Shown here: positions 34,641-42,985 of the stretch, in pieces
Numbering within the stretch: the stretch's first letter is position 1
Layout of the letters: every line of letters starts with the position of its first letter
NCBI RefSeq assembly: GCF_047739745.1
Contig: NZ_JBLLVA010000009.1
Span: forward strand, 62,001-126,000
Origin: Pseudaminobacter sp047739745
Lineage (GTDB): Bacteria; Pseudomonadota; Alphaproteobacteria; Rhizobiales; Rhizobiaceae
Reading direction: 5' to 3'
DNA: 64,000 nucleotides
Translations under genes and position numbers: made by a program
The notes under the pieces: model-generated
The model's input: the letters and a program-made list of their open reading frames with translations, nothing else
Databases searched by the model: none
What the model was told of the DNA's origin: nothing

Positions 34641-34673
34641 TTAAAGTGGGGCTTCCCACCGCTGGAAGGTCAA
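34641..34673 (-). promoter_or_regulatory. CueR-type promoter of copA
   Basis: Minus strand: TTGACC, 19 bases with dyad CTTCC-N7-GGAAG, then CACTTTAA, about 35 bases before the copA start. Nearly identical to the orphan promoter at 19838. Confidence 0.8.
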
Positions 34674-34840
34674 TAGGGGAAATGAAAAATTTTCGAAGGC
34701 TCGCTCCGGCTCATCGTCGTCCGCGCATAAGCGAGCAGTCCGCTTGAGACCGCACGGCCGCTGGGTTGCATCTAGCGGCACGAAGCGACAGCCGCGGAAG
34801 ATTGAGCGGTGGATCATCGCCTGGCACCTCCTTAACGGCA

Positions 34841-37800
34841 TTACTCCGCGGACAGGTCGGCCGGCCCAAGATAGCTGATATCGATCCGGGTGACGTCTTG
34901 AGCCACCTGGGCGCGCACCAATCCCACCCGCGCTGGATTGAGCGCGGCCTGTACCGTCCCGAGCAGGACACCATCGGCCGAGAGTACTCGTGGCTGATCG
35001 GACCAACGGTGAAGCTGTACGGGCGTTCCTGGCTGCGGGGGGACGCCAAGCCATGACACGTTCGTCCAGTATCGACGGTCCGCCCAGGTGCGGTTTTCCG
35101 GGGGCGTGAAGCTTTGCGTGAATTCCGTCCACATCGCCTTCGTCTCGGCCGTCGGCCAATCGGCCTGTGCGCTCCACGCCGCGACGGCTTCCGAGTTGAG
35201 CCATTGCCGGAGCTCCTGACCCGTTTGGAAGGCCGCGCCGGTGTCGGTGACGGCCTTGATAGCCGCGAGCCTTGAGTTGAAACCCGCCTGGATCAAAATG
35301 GAGGCAGATCGATTTAACGTTCCGGTCTCGACGGCGGGAACGGCAAGACCGAGCTCATGGTCTTCGAGCGCGAGATCAAAGACGCCAACCGTATCGCCGT
35401 TCGCGGCCGCACGGACGCGGATCGCTTCCATGGCCCAGGGAAGACGATAGACCAGGCCTCCCTCGATGAACTGCAGCGTCTCCGACTCCTGACCGGCTGC
35501 GATGGCGGCAAGAGGCTGGCCGAGGAGCCAGGCGCGCAGGATGGCGCGCCAATTCGCCGGCATGGGATCAGGGATGAAGGGGTAGAAGGCGAAGACGCGC
35601 GCCGCCAACCCCGTAATCGCCGCAATTGCCGCCTCCGCATCGCCCTCGAGGATCCCGCCATTGGCTTGAATGAGCAGGAGGTTCGCATCCGCCGCGATGG
35701 CGTCCAGCGCATGCCCCGTCGTCAGTCCGACTCCGGCAAGGAAATAGCCTCGCCGGCGCGCTGCCGTCGATTGGCTCCAGATAAGTCGGCCGCGGGACAC
35801 GAGGCCGGCCTTCAGAACCTGCTGCACCTGCTCGTTCTGACGCAGCAAGCGTCTGTGCCAGAGCGAGGATTGTAGGATGTCGTCCAGCGCGGCCTCGATG
35901 CCCTCGTCAGGAATGTCATTTTCACCGATGAGGCTGAGGATGGCTGTGTCGAGCGTTGCGACATGGCGCTCCCAATCGGCAAGCGCGCGCTCGCGGTCCT
36001 CGGGCTTTTCGTTTGCGATCTCGGGAAAGGTCCACGCGGCGGCATTGTTGACGACATATTCGACGAGTTGATCGAGGTCGCCACCGATGCGAGCGCGCAT
36101 GCGCGACAGCAAAGCTGCGATCAGTTGAACAAGGCCGCTCTCCATATTGCGCGCGCCGAGATCGCTGATCAGAGCTTCCCAATTGCGACGCTTCTTCGCG
36201 ATCTCGTCAAACATCGGAAAGAGCACGATGCCTTCCACGTCGACATAGGCGCGTCCGGCTCGCCCGATAACGTTCTTGAACTCGGAAATTTCGATCCGTT
36301 CGCCGGAGCGGTGGAGGGAATGCATCACCACCGCCGTCGCCGAGAGGTTGAGACCCTGCGCCAGAGTTGGCGACGAGATCGTGACCTTGAGGACGTTATC
36401 GCGCAGCAGCCGCTCAACCTCCTTACGATACGCCGTGGGCAGCGCCCCGTGGTGCAACGCTACGCCAAGGCGGAGGCATTTCAGGATGGCGCTATTCGGG
36501 CCGAGCCATTCTTCGCCCAGCGCGATCGCGGTGTTGAGCACCGCAGGATCAGCCTCAAGCAAGGAACTCAAGGCGCCGCGCTCGTGGAGATCGACAATCA
36601 CGTCTGCGAATGGTTCCACACTGCGTCGCTGGGGACAGAAAATAAGGACAGTTTGCCCATCTTCAATCAGCCGCCAGGCCGTAGCCAGGCAGAGCTCGCG
36701 CTGGTCGTCGGGGAAGAGCCGGGTTCTGCGACGCTTTGGTGGCACCCAGTTCGGCGGCGCCGTTCCTGTGAGGAACCGCTGAACCCAAGGCCGTTCGTCG
36801 CCGATGCGCAGGTTCAACCGCGCGTTTGGGGACGTCCAGACAACCTCGCCGAAACGCAGCCGCGTCGGCCGCCAGTCGTGTTTGATGAGGCCCCCCGGAT
36901 GATCTCGTCGCAGCCATCCGGCGAAGTCGTCGAGCTGGTCTCCGTCGGGGAGTATGGCCGAGAGGCACACGATCCGGCGGGTGTGGGCGTCGGGTCGGCG
37001 GAGCAGGCGCTGGATCTGCACCTCGTAGCGGACCTCGCGCTCATTGAGCCCGATCATGTGGCCTTCGTCGAAGACGAGCAGGCCAACATCATCGAGAAGG
37101 GACGGATCGTTGCGTAGCGCGAAGTCGAGCTTTTCCGGCGTTGCGACGACAATGTCGCGTTCCCGGATCGCGTCTTCATCGAAGCCGCTTACCCCGATGC
37201 TACCGTAGAGGGCCGAGATCGTCTTACCGAGTGGACCAAAAGTCCTCTGCAGGATTGTTTCCGTCTGCGCCGACAGCGCGCGAAGCGGCGTGATGAAGAC
37301 CACGCGCCTGCCGCCGGCGAGGCAGCGCAGGATGCACAGCTCGGCGATCCGTGTCTTGCCGGCACTTGTCGGAAGTGAGACCACCAAGTCGTCGGACTGG
37401 TCAACCGCGCGGGTCGCCGCCTCGATCTGCGACGGCCACAGATCGACCTCGGCCCTCGGGCGCCGTTGCAATAGGGCGATGAACAGTTCACGGAGGCGAG
37501 GCCAGTCGGCCGCCTCGCCGCCGGCGGGCTGAAGTGGCACCTTTTCGTGGAAGGTATTCGACCAGAGATCCGACAAGAGGTGGAGCGCGATGCGATGGGC
37601 CCACCACTGCGGCAGCATGTTCATCTCGCTGCAGATGGAAAGGCTCACGCGGAGCCGCTCCAGCGCCTGGTCGAGCAGGGCGCGCTCGCCGCGTTCCAGA
37701 GCGAGAAGAAACAGGGACATGGACGCCATGAAGGCGTCAGTAAGCGCCGTGTCGAGGCCTTCGAAGAGGAACTCGTTGCCGCCGTCAACCGGGTCGGCTG

Positions 37801-38359
37801 CGCCCTCGAGCTCATCGAGGGTGGCCTGGATGGCGGCGGCGATCCCCGCGTCGCTTCCTTCGCCTGAAACCCGATAGTTAAGGACGCCGGCGCGGAGATC
37901 GTTGAAGTTCCGCCGCATCAACCGAGTGAGGCTGCGTTCGACAGGCGAGAAATTCTCGTCGGCTTCAACGATCGCAAGCAGAGAATAGGCGCGGGCAGAG
38001 AGATGCGCGAGATGATAGCTTGCGGCCGCCATTACAAAATGGAAATCGCGATCGGCCTCCAGGCGGTCGCCTTTGGCGATCGCCGCCTCAAGGGCCGTGG
38101 CAGCCTGTTCGAAGGCGATGCGCGCCTGTGCGGCGTCGCCGCCAAGCTCACGAAGACGAAGGCCAAGCCCGAGAAGGGCGTAACCATAGGAGTGCAAGTC
38201 GTAGCTGAGTTGCGGCGCAAAGGCTGGCGCGTCCAGCGGAAGCGCGCCGTCCCGCCAGATGATAGCTCGCGCCTGACCGCGTGCGATGAGACGGCCGCGA
38301 AAGCCGGCAGTCGCCGCTTCTGTAATGTCAGCCGCGATTGCTTCAGGCGTTGTTGGCAT
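34841..38359 (-). CDS. hamB: superfamily 2 helicase of a Hachiman/AbpAB-type defence pair (HamB-like)
   Basis: 1172 residues. A helical N-terminal region (1-300) precedes a Ski2-like helicase core: LPTSAGKT (329-336), DEGH (431-434), VVATPEK (404-410), a SATAVVMHSL region and the motif VI stretch NVIGRAGRA. The C-terminal 400 residues are unassigned. It overlaps the upstream HamA-like gene by 17 bases, so the two are made together. In Hachiman, HamB senses damaged or unusual DNA ends and releases the HamA nuclease. Naming as HamB rather than AbpB rests on its length and partner. Confidence 0.85.
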   Translation of the reverse strand: MPTTPEAIAADITEAATAGFRGRLIARGQARAIIWRDGALPLDAPAFAPQLSYDLHSYGYALLGLGLRLRELGGDAAQARIAFEQAATALEAAIAKGDRLEADRDFHFVMAAASYHLAHLSARAYSLLAIVEADENFSPVERSLTRLMRRNFNDLRAGVLNYRVSGEGSDAGIAAAIQATLDELEGAADPVDGGNEFLFEGLDTALTDAFMASMSLFLLALERGERALLDQALERLRVSLSICSEMNMLPQWWAHRIALHLLSDLWSNTFHEKVPLQPAGGEAADWPRLRELFIALLQRRPRAEVDLWPSQIEAATRAVDQSDDLVVSLPTSAGKTRIAELCILRCLAGGRRVVFITPLRALSAQTETILQRTFGPLGKTISALYGSIGVSGFDEDAIRERDIVVATPEKLDFALRNDPSLLDDVGLLVFDEGHMIGLNEREVRYEVQIQRLLRRPDAHTRRIVCLSAILPDGDQLDDFAGWLRRDHPGGLIKHDWRPTRLRFGEVVWTSPNARLNLRIGDERPWVQRFLTGTAPPNWVPPKRRRTRLFPDDQRELCLATAWRLIEDGQTVLIFCPQRRSVEPFADVIVDLHERGALSSLLEADPAVLNTAIALGEEWLGPNSAILKCLRLGVALHHGALPTAYRKEVERLLRDNVLKVTISSPTLAQGLNLSATAVVMHSLHRSGERIEISEFKNVIGRAGRAYVDVEGIVLFPMFDEIAKKRRNWEALISDLGARNMESGLVQLIAALLSRMRARIGGDLDQLVEYVVNNAAAWTFPEIANEKPEDRERALADWERHVATLDTAILSLIGENDIPDEGIEAALDDILQSSLWHRRLLRQNEQVQQVLKAGLVSRGRLIWSQSTAARRRGYFLAGVGLTTGHALDAIAADANLLLIQANGGILEGDAEAAIAAITGLAARVFAFYPFIPDPMPANWRAILRAWLLGQPLAAIAAGQESETLQFIEGGLVYRLPWAMEAIRVRAAANGDTVGVFDLALEDHELGLAVPAVETGTLNRSASILIQAGFNSRLAAIKAVTDTGAAFQTGQELRQWLNSEAVAAWSAQADWPTAETKAMWTEFTQSFTPPENRTWADRRYWTNVSWLGVPPQPGTPVQLHRWSDQPRVLSADGVLLGTVQAALNPARVGLVRAQVAQDVTRIDISYLGPADLSAE

Positions 38360-39122
38360 CGGCGATCACTCGATCATAGACCGCGCCGATAAAGGCGGCG
38401 TGTCCCTCCACACGCAGGCCTATACCCCACTGGTTGATGGGTCCCGGGTAGGCCTGGAGAGAGGCGGTTAGCAGGGCATCTGGCGCGTTGCCGGAAAACG
38501 TGAAAAGCAGATGTTTGACGTTCTGCTGGGGAATGCCGTGCTTGAGCAACGCGTCATCGATCGCGTCGGCTAGCGGTAGATTGTCCAGCTCCAGCAGGCG
38601 TGCCGAGATGAAGGACAGCGCGTGAGCGGACGGCAGCCCGCCATCCTTGTCCAAGCCCGCCCGGGCGTCGGTAAGGACCTGAGTGGTAAGCGCCACGCGG
38701 CTCTTGGCCTCGGTCTTCAGGAAATGCAAGCGCTCGGTGGCGGCATCCTGCAGGATGCCGATGACGTCCTCACCACGCATTGCCATGTTGCGATGATCCT
38801 TCCAGCGCAAGCGTTTGATCGGCGCGCGGTACCCGCCGCTGTGGGCATCGATCCATTCCGTTGCGAATATCTCGCCGAGATCACCGGAGCGGATCGCTTT
38901 GGTGGTCGGGAGTTTACCGTCTATCAGCGCTGCCGAGGCCGGCTTCCCAAGACGCGCGAGCGCGCGCGCCACCTGCTCCTCTGATGCATAATGCCCCGGC
39001 ACGATGGCCGCCGTTGCCTGGATCCCCGTGGCGAAGCTCGCGGCCTGCCCGGTCATCACCTGACGGAAATGGTTCCCGATGGGCTCGTCGACCGAAATGC
39101 ACCAATCATTGAACTGCGCCAC
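38343..39122 (-). CDS. hamA: DUF1837 nuclease (HamA/AbpA-like)
   Basis: 259 residues. The DUF1837 core carries GDLGEIFATEW (Glu 84), KRLRWKDHRNMAMRGEDVIGI (Asp 119) and LKTEAKSR (Glu 138, Lys 140). This is the PD-(D/E)xK-type nuclease arrangement of HamA. It lies directly upstream of the helicase with overlapping frames and 14 bases downstream of the Mrr-like gene. Expected role: DNA degradation after phage entry, causing abortive defence. Confidence 0.85.
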   Translation of the reverse strand: MAQFNDWCISVDEPIGNHFRQVMTGQAASFATGIQATAAIVPGHYASEEQVARALARLGKPASAALIDGKLPTTKAIRSGDLGEIFATEWIDAHSGGYRAPIKRLRWKDHRNMAMRGEDVIGILQDAATERLHFLKTEAKSRVALTTQVLTDARAGLDKDGGLPSAHALSFISARLLELDNLPLADAIDDALLKHGIPQQNVKHLLFTFSGNAPDALLTASLQAYPGPINQWGIGLRVEGHAAFIGAVYDRVIADANNA

Positions 39123-39136
39123 GCTCTACCTCCCGG

Positions 39137-39943
39137 TCAGTGAAGAAAGAGATCGGGGACGCGAACGAAGGCGGAGCCGGTCTCGGCGGCTCGGCGAACC
39201 TTCCGTTCGAGAACCTGGGTAAGCGGAATTTCTCGCTCCAGCATCTCGTAGAGGTCAAGACCATCCATGCAGATGACGCGCTTGCCGCGCCCGAAGGCGA
39301 CAAGTCCGTCATCGGTGAATCCGCTGTTGCTGACGAAGAGGCCCCGGGTCCAGGCTGCCTTTTGCTCAATCTTGCCATGGAAGGTATGAAGCTCGGCGAC
39401 GCCGATGGGCTGGCCGTGCCACTTGGCCTCGAGCAAGTAAATGTCGCTTGCAAGCAGAAAGCTGCCGTCGATCTGTTCGCCCCGGAGCCGGAAAGGCTCC
39501 TGGGCGACCAGGCCGAACGCGTTGAACAGATCCTTGAGAAAGACCTCGAACGCATAGCCGCGAGCATGTGGAGCGAGCAACGTGACCTGCAAGAGGTTCG
39601 ATTTGATCTTCGCGATCTTCTGCCGGTCCACTTCGCCGCCAGCAGCGCTGCGTGCTGCTGGTTGTGCAGCGGCACCGCCCGAAATCCGGTCGATCATCCC
39701 TTGATAGAGGGCTTGGGCATTGACGACAGGATCCTTGCTGCCAGTACGGGCGAGATATTCCGAGCGGTGCTCCCAGAGCGCTGAGAGCGTGCGGACCGCA
39801 GTGGCGTCGTCGCAGTTCTGCAGGAAGAAGCGGAGGCGCTTGCCCTTTGATCCCCCATTTACCGCATATTTCGGATCGTCGATGCTGGCCTTGATCTCCG
39901 AGGCGAAAAAGTCCGAGAAGCTGGCGTCGGAGAAGTCCAGCAC
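39137..39943 (-). CDS. Mrr-like restriction endonuclease
   Basis: 268 residues from a GTG at 39943. The C-terminal half is a PD-(D/E)xK domain: RGYAFEVFLKDLF, GEQIDGSFLL (Asp 159) and YLLEAKWHG (Glu 172, Lys 174). The N-terminal half (DDPKYAV...SKGKRLRFFLQ) is a conserved partner domain of such nucleases. The open frame runs further upstream to 40015, where an ATT codon is preceded at proper distance by GGAGGGG, so the protein may start there with 24 extra residues. It precedes the HamAB pair in the same direction and may be its accessory or an independent nuclease. Confidence 0.75.
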   Translation of the reverse strand: MLDFSDASFSDFFASEIKASIDDPKYAVNGGSKGKRLRFFLQNCDDATAVRTLSALWEHRSEYLARTGSKDPVVNAQALYQGMIDRISGGAAAQPAARSAAGGEVDRQKIAKIKSNLLQVTLLAPHARGYAFEVFLKDLFNAFGLVAQEPFRLRGEQIDGSFLLASDIYLLEAKWHGQPIGVAELHTFHGKIEQKAAWTRGLFVSNSGFTDDGLVAFGRGKRVICMDGLDLYEMLEREIPLTQVLERKVRRAAETGSAFVRVPDLFLH

Positions 39944-40046
39944 AAAGCCAGGCCCTCGAACGAAGTCGACGAGGTCATCTACGAGACGCAGTTCGATGGA
40001 TCGTATAGAGCTAATGAACTTCCCCTCCGCAGCTTATGGCTAAGTG

Positions 40047-41084
40047 CTAGCTATTGATTGTTTCTTGGAGCTTCTCAATTTTTGCAAGTATGTCATCGAA
40101 AGCGGGCGGGCTCTCATCGAACATCATCGGCGCCATGGCCCGATAGTCGGCGCGCAGGTCCTTGATCCGCGCCACGCTTGGCATCAGTCGCATCGTGCCC
40201 GGCCGCGCGGTGCCATAGCTGGCCCAGCCCGACCGGAAGAAGGTCGCTTTATGCTTTGCCACCGTTGCCAGAAGGTCGAAATCCTTGGCGGCGGCCTTGC
40301 CCTCGTCGGCGTCGAGAAGCATGGCGAGGTCGTAATAGTGCCGCGAGAAATACTGCGGTGTCGCCGTTTCTTTGGGACGATGTGCCTCCGCATGCAACGC
40401 GGTGGCCTTTTCCCAAAAGGTCCGTTGCGCCGAGAGAACGGTCACAACGCTGTCAGGGTCTTCGAAGAAGTTGGGATAGTCCTCCGCCGCGTAGGGGCGA
40501 ATGACCTTCTCCTCGGTGGGCCATGGATCCCCGCGCGCGCCGAGTTCGAGCTTCACTCGTGGAGTGATGTAGGCCATGCCTTCATATTCGGAGGTGGGCA
40601 ACACGGTCGGATAGTGGAAGTTCACCGTCTGTGCGTCGTTGGCGTCGATCTCCAGCGACCACTCGCCTTTGGTCGGTTCGCCGAGTTGCTGGACGATCGT
40701 GGCGCGGAGAGCTGGAAGTAACTTCTCGGCAATATGCTGCTCGACATCGCTCACCAGCGCCCCGATGAGTTTATCGGCTTTTTTCTTGCTGATGCCCTCC
40801 TTCTCGGGATCGCGATCACCTGTGTAGCCGAGGTCCGCTCGATCGAAAGACAGGTCGATATCTTCGGAAAAGCGGCGGATGGCGCCGAAGGCCTTGGAAA
40901 GGGACGTGCCGCCCTTGAAGACGAGGGTGGCAGCGTCCTTCTCCCGCAGGCCGAAAAGCCGCTTCAAGGTCCAGCAGACCCAGAAGTCCTTTTCAATGAT
41001 CGTATTGGCGACCCCTCGGCCAGCGCCGGTCTCGCCAAAGAGAGCTGCCCTATCGTCGGCGGGAAGAAGAGCGACCTTATCCAT
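40047..41084 (-). CDS. AbiEii/AbiGii-type nucleotidyltransferase toxin
   Basis: 345 residues. The nucleotidyltransferase signature is FKGGTSLSKAF (57-67) and SEDIDLSF (73-80), with a downstream ARGDPWPTE-type region and a helical tail. AbiEii toxins transfer nucleotides to RNA (tRNA in the MenA relatives) and stop growth during phage infection. ATG at 41084 is inside the end of the antitoxin gene (8-base overlap). A longer frame to 41285 is entirely overlap and unlikely. Confidence 0.88.
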   Translation of the reverse strand: MDKVALLPADDRAALFGETGAGRGVANTIIEKDFWVCWTLKRLFGLREKDAATLVFKGGTSLSKAFGAIRRFSEDIDLSFDRADLGYTGDRDPEKEGISKKKADKLIGALVSDVEQHIAEKLLPALRATIVQQLGEPTKGEWSLEIDANDAQTVNFHYPTVLPTSEYEGMAYITPRVKLELGARGDPWPTEEKVIRPYAAEDYPNFFEDPDSVVTVLSAQRTFWEKATALHAEAHRPKETATPQYFSRHYYDLAMLLDADEGKAAAKDFDLLATVAKHKATFFRSGWASYGTARPGTMRLMPSVARIKDLRADYRAMAPMMFDESPPAFDDILAKIEKLQETINS

Positions 41085-41706
41085 CGATCCCACCCGACGT
41101 AGTGTTGGCGATCGAAACGAGCGTCGGCCGCATCCATGCGGGGGCTTGGACCACAGTGGATGCGAGCGTCTTCTTGTCGCTGGCCGACAGGCGACGCCCC
41201 GCGATCTGCGCAACGTCGGCGGCACGTACGGCTCCCAAGTGGCGAAGGGCCTGTACGACCGTGCCAACGGCGCTGCCCGGAGCAATCAGATGCTTGGGCG
41301 AGGCGTGACGCAGATCGACCACGCGCTTGCCCAATACGACACGGCGGGACGGGCCATCGGTTAGATAGGTACTCTTTGCCGGAACCTGAGCGGAGAGACC
41401 AAGCGCATTCGCCGCGCGCGCACCGGCGATCTGTACCTGGGATCCAGTCTCCCGCGCTAATGCTTGTGCGACATCGTCAGGTGTAGGCGCAAGGGGACCA
41501 AGTTGCGGATGAACCTTCGGGAAGTCGTACAAGCCCCGCGCCAGGCGCCGAAGCTTCCCGCTCTTAGCCAGTCGTGAGAGAGCCTGGTCGACTGCCGCGC
41601 GTCCGCCCACGTCCAGGAAATCACTGGGCGTGAAGACGCCGCCACGCCCGCCAGCGCGGGCGCGCCTCATGATCTGGTGTGGGACCGATGTGGTAACGGT
41701 TTTCAT
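41077..41706 (-). CDS. AbiEi-type antitoxin and autorepressor (DUF6088-like)
   Basis: 209 residues: an N-terminal winged helix (GGVFTPSDFLDVGGRAAVDQ... LARSGKLRRLARGLYDF pattern) and a C-terminal antitoxin domain (YLTDGPSRRVVLGKRVVDLRHA). AbiEi proteins bind inverted repeats upstream of their own gene and block toxin production. A perfect ten-base inverted repeat at 41708-41737 touches the start codon. No Shine-Dalgarno is seen, so the message may be leaderless. Confidence 0.85.
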   Translation of the reverse strand: MKTVTTSVPHQIMRRARAGGRGGVFTPSDFLDVGGRAAVDQALSRLAKSGKLRRLARGLYDFPKVHPQLGPLAPTPDDVAQALARETGSQVQIAGARAANALGLSAQVPAKSTYLTDGPSRRVVLGKRVVDLRHASPKHLIAPGSAVGTVVQALRHLGAVRAADVAQIAGRRLSASDKKTLASTVVQAPAWMRPTLVSIANTTSGGIDG

Positions 41707-41707
41707 A

Positions 41708-41737
41708 TGTCAGAAAATAGCACATCTTTTTCTGACA
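41708..41737 (-). promoter_or_regulatory. inverted-repeat operator and promoter of the AbiE-type pair
   Basis: Arms TGTCAGAAAA and TTTTCTGACA are perfect ten-base repeats separated by ten bases. On the minus strand TTGAGT and TATTTT with 17 bases between them overlap the arms as -35 and -10. Transcription would begin about at the ATG. Binding of the AbiEi repressor here would cover the promoter. Confidence 0.65.
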
Positions 41738-41815
41738 CTCAAGGGCTGCGTCTAGCGCCAAGTATAGGGGACTGGTCGGAATACGACCCGGCAGTAGGAT
41801 GGTCTATTTCGACGG

Positions 41816-42878
41816 TTAGAGAATTCCCCAAGCCCGATATCGGCCTCTTCCCGTCATTTCGCGCAGACCTAGCTCGCCGATCAGGTTAAGCGCCCCTCTT
41901 GGGGTCACCCCCGCTGCCTTTGCCACCATTGCCGCCGATATGATTGGCCGGGACAGCACAAGGGAGACGGTGACGGGCAAATTGCTTGATGAGCGTCGGC
42001 CGCGGAGCCGACGCTCCATCAACTCCCGCGCCTGTGAGAGACGGGCAATCTCCTTCATGCCCGCGTCAGCCATGCCCGACATCGCCTCGAGGAAGGCCAA
42101 CAGCCGCATCGTCCGAGCCCCTGCTCGACGCCGCTCCCGCGGGATCGACTTCAGCCCAACATTAAACGTCGGCAGGTGAGACACCACCTTGCCGCGCGAT
42201 CGCAGATAGGCGCTCACAAGCTGTCCGCCGAGCCAGTGTTGCCGCTGCATCGGATCGAGGGTTTCCCAGGCATCAAAGAGCAGTGCAGCAGCCAATCCCG
42301 GTGGGAAAGCTTCCACGGCCTTCAGGACATTTCGCCAAAGCGATAGTCGTTCAGTTTCGCCCCACTCTGAGTCTCGGATCACAAGGTCGCCCACGGCCAG
42401 AACCGGACGTTCCGGTACGGCAACGGTGCTGCCCGTGACGAACTTTTCCATCAGCCGTTGCGACCGCTCGAGGACGGCATCGATATGCGCAAACTCAACG
42501 GCTAAGGGATTGGACTCCGTCTCGCCCAGTTCCTCAGCCTCCTCCCCTCCCCGCTCGACGACGGCATGACTGACCGCCTCGACCATCGCTGACGTCGCGC
42601 CTGTCAGAGCGGCCATGCCAGCTTCGCCGATCGACCAAGCTGCGTCGGCGGCCGCGATCCGGGCCGCGATCGCAGGATGGCATGCGCAATGGTCAGCTCG
42701 TGGGTCGGAGTTCGAATATCCATGTGGGCGTCGTGCAGAACGAGGTCCTCGACATGGACAAGTTCTCCGGCCACCCACATGCTGGCCGCAGCATCGAAGA
42801 AATGCCCTCGCTCGATGTAGCCCTGTCCGGCTGGGTTCCGGCGCACCGCCTCATCGAGGCGCGCCAATTGATCCTCTG
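41816..42878 (-). pseudogene. RHE_PE00001-family gene, frameshifted and 5'-truncated
   Basis: Two consecutive frames together look like the rhizobial RHE_PE00001/DUF1612 family. The upstream part has EDQLARLDEAVRRNPAGQGY and DLVLHDAHMDIRTPTHEL; the downstream part has RIAAADAAWSIGE, SLWRNVLKAVEAFP and a C-terminal HTH-like region. The shift is near 42665 (GCGATCGCGGCCCGGATCG). The recognisable N-terminal part begins at the inferred transposon end at 42879, so the original start seems to be lost. This family normally accompanies repABC backbones; its role is unknown. Confidence 0.65.
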
Positions 42879-42985
42879 TGTCGCTTTCACTTCCCGATTT
42901 CAATCGTGAGAACGTCATGTGTTGTTTAGGATTGGTCGCTACGAAGACCACGATTTTTCGCTAATGATTTCACTGACCACTCGCT

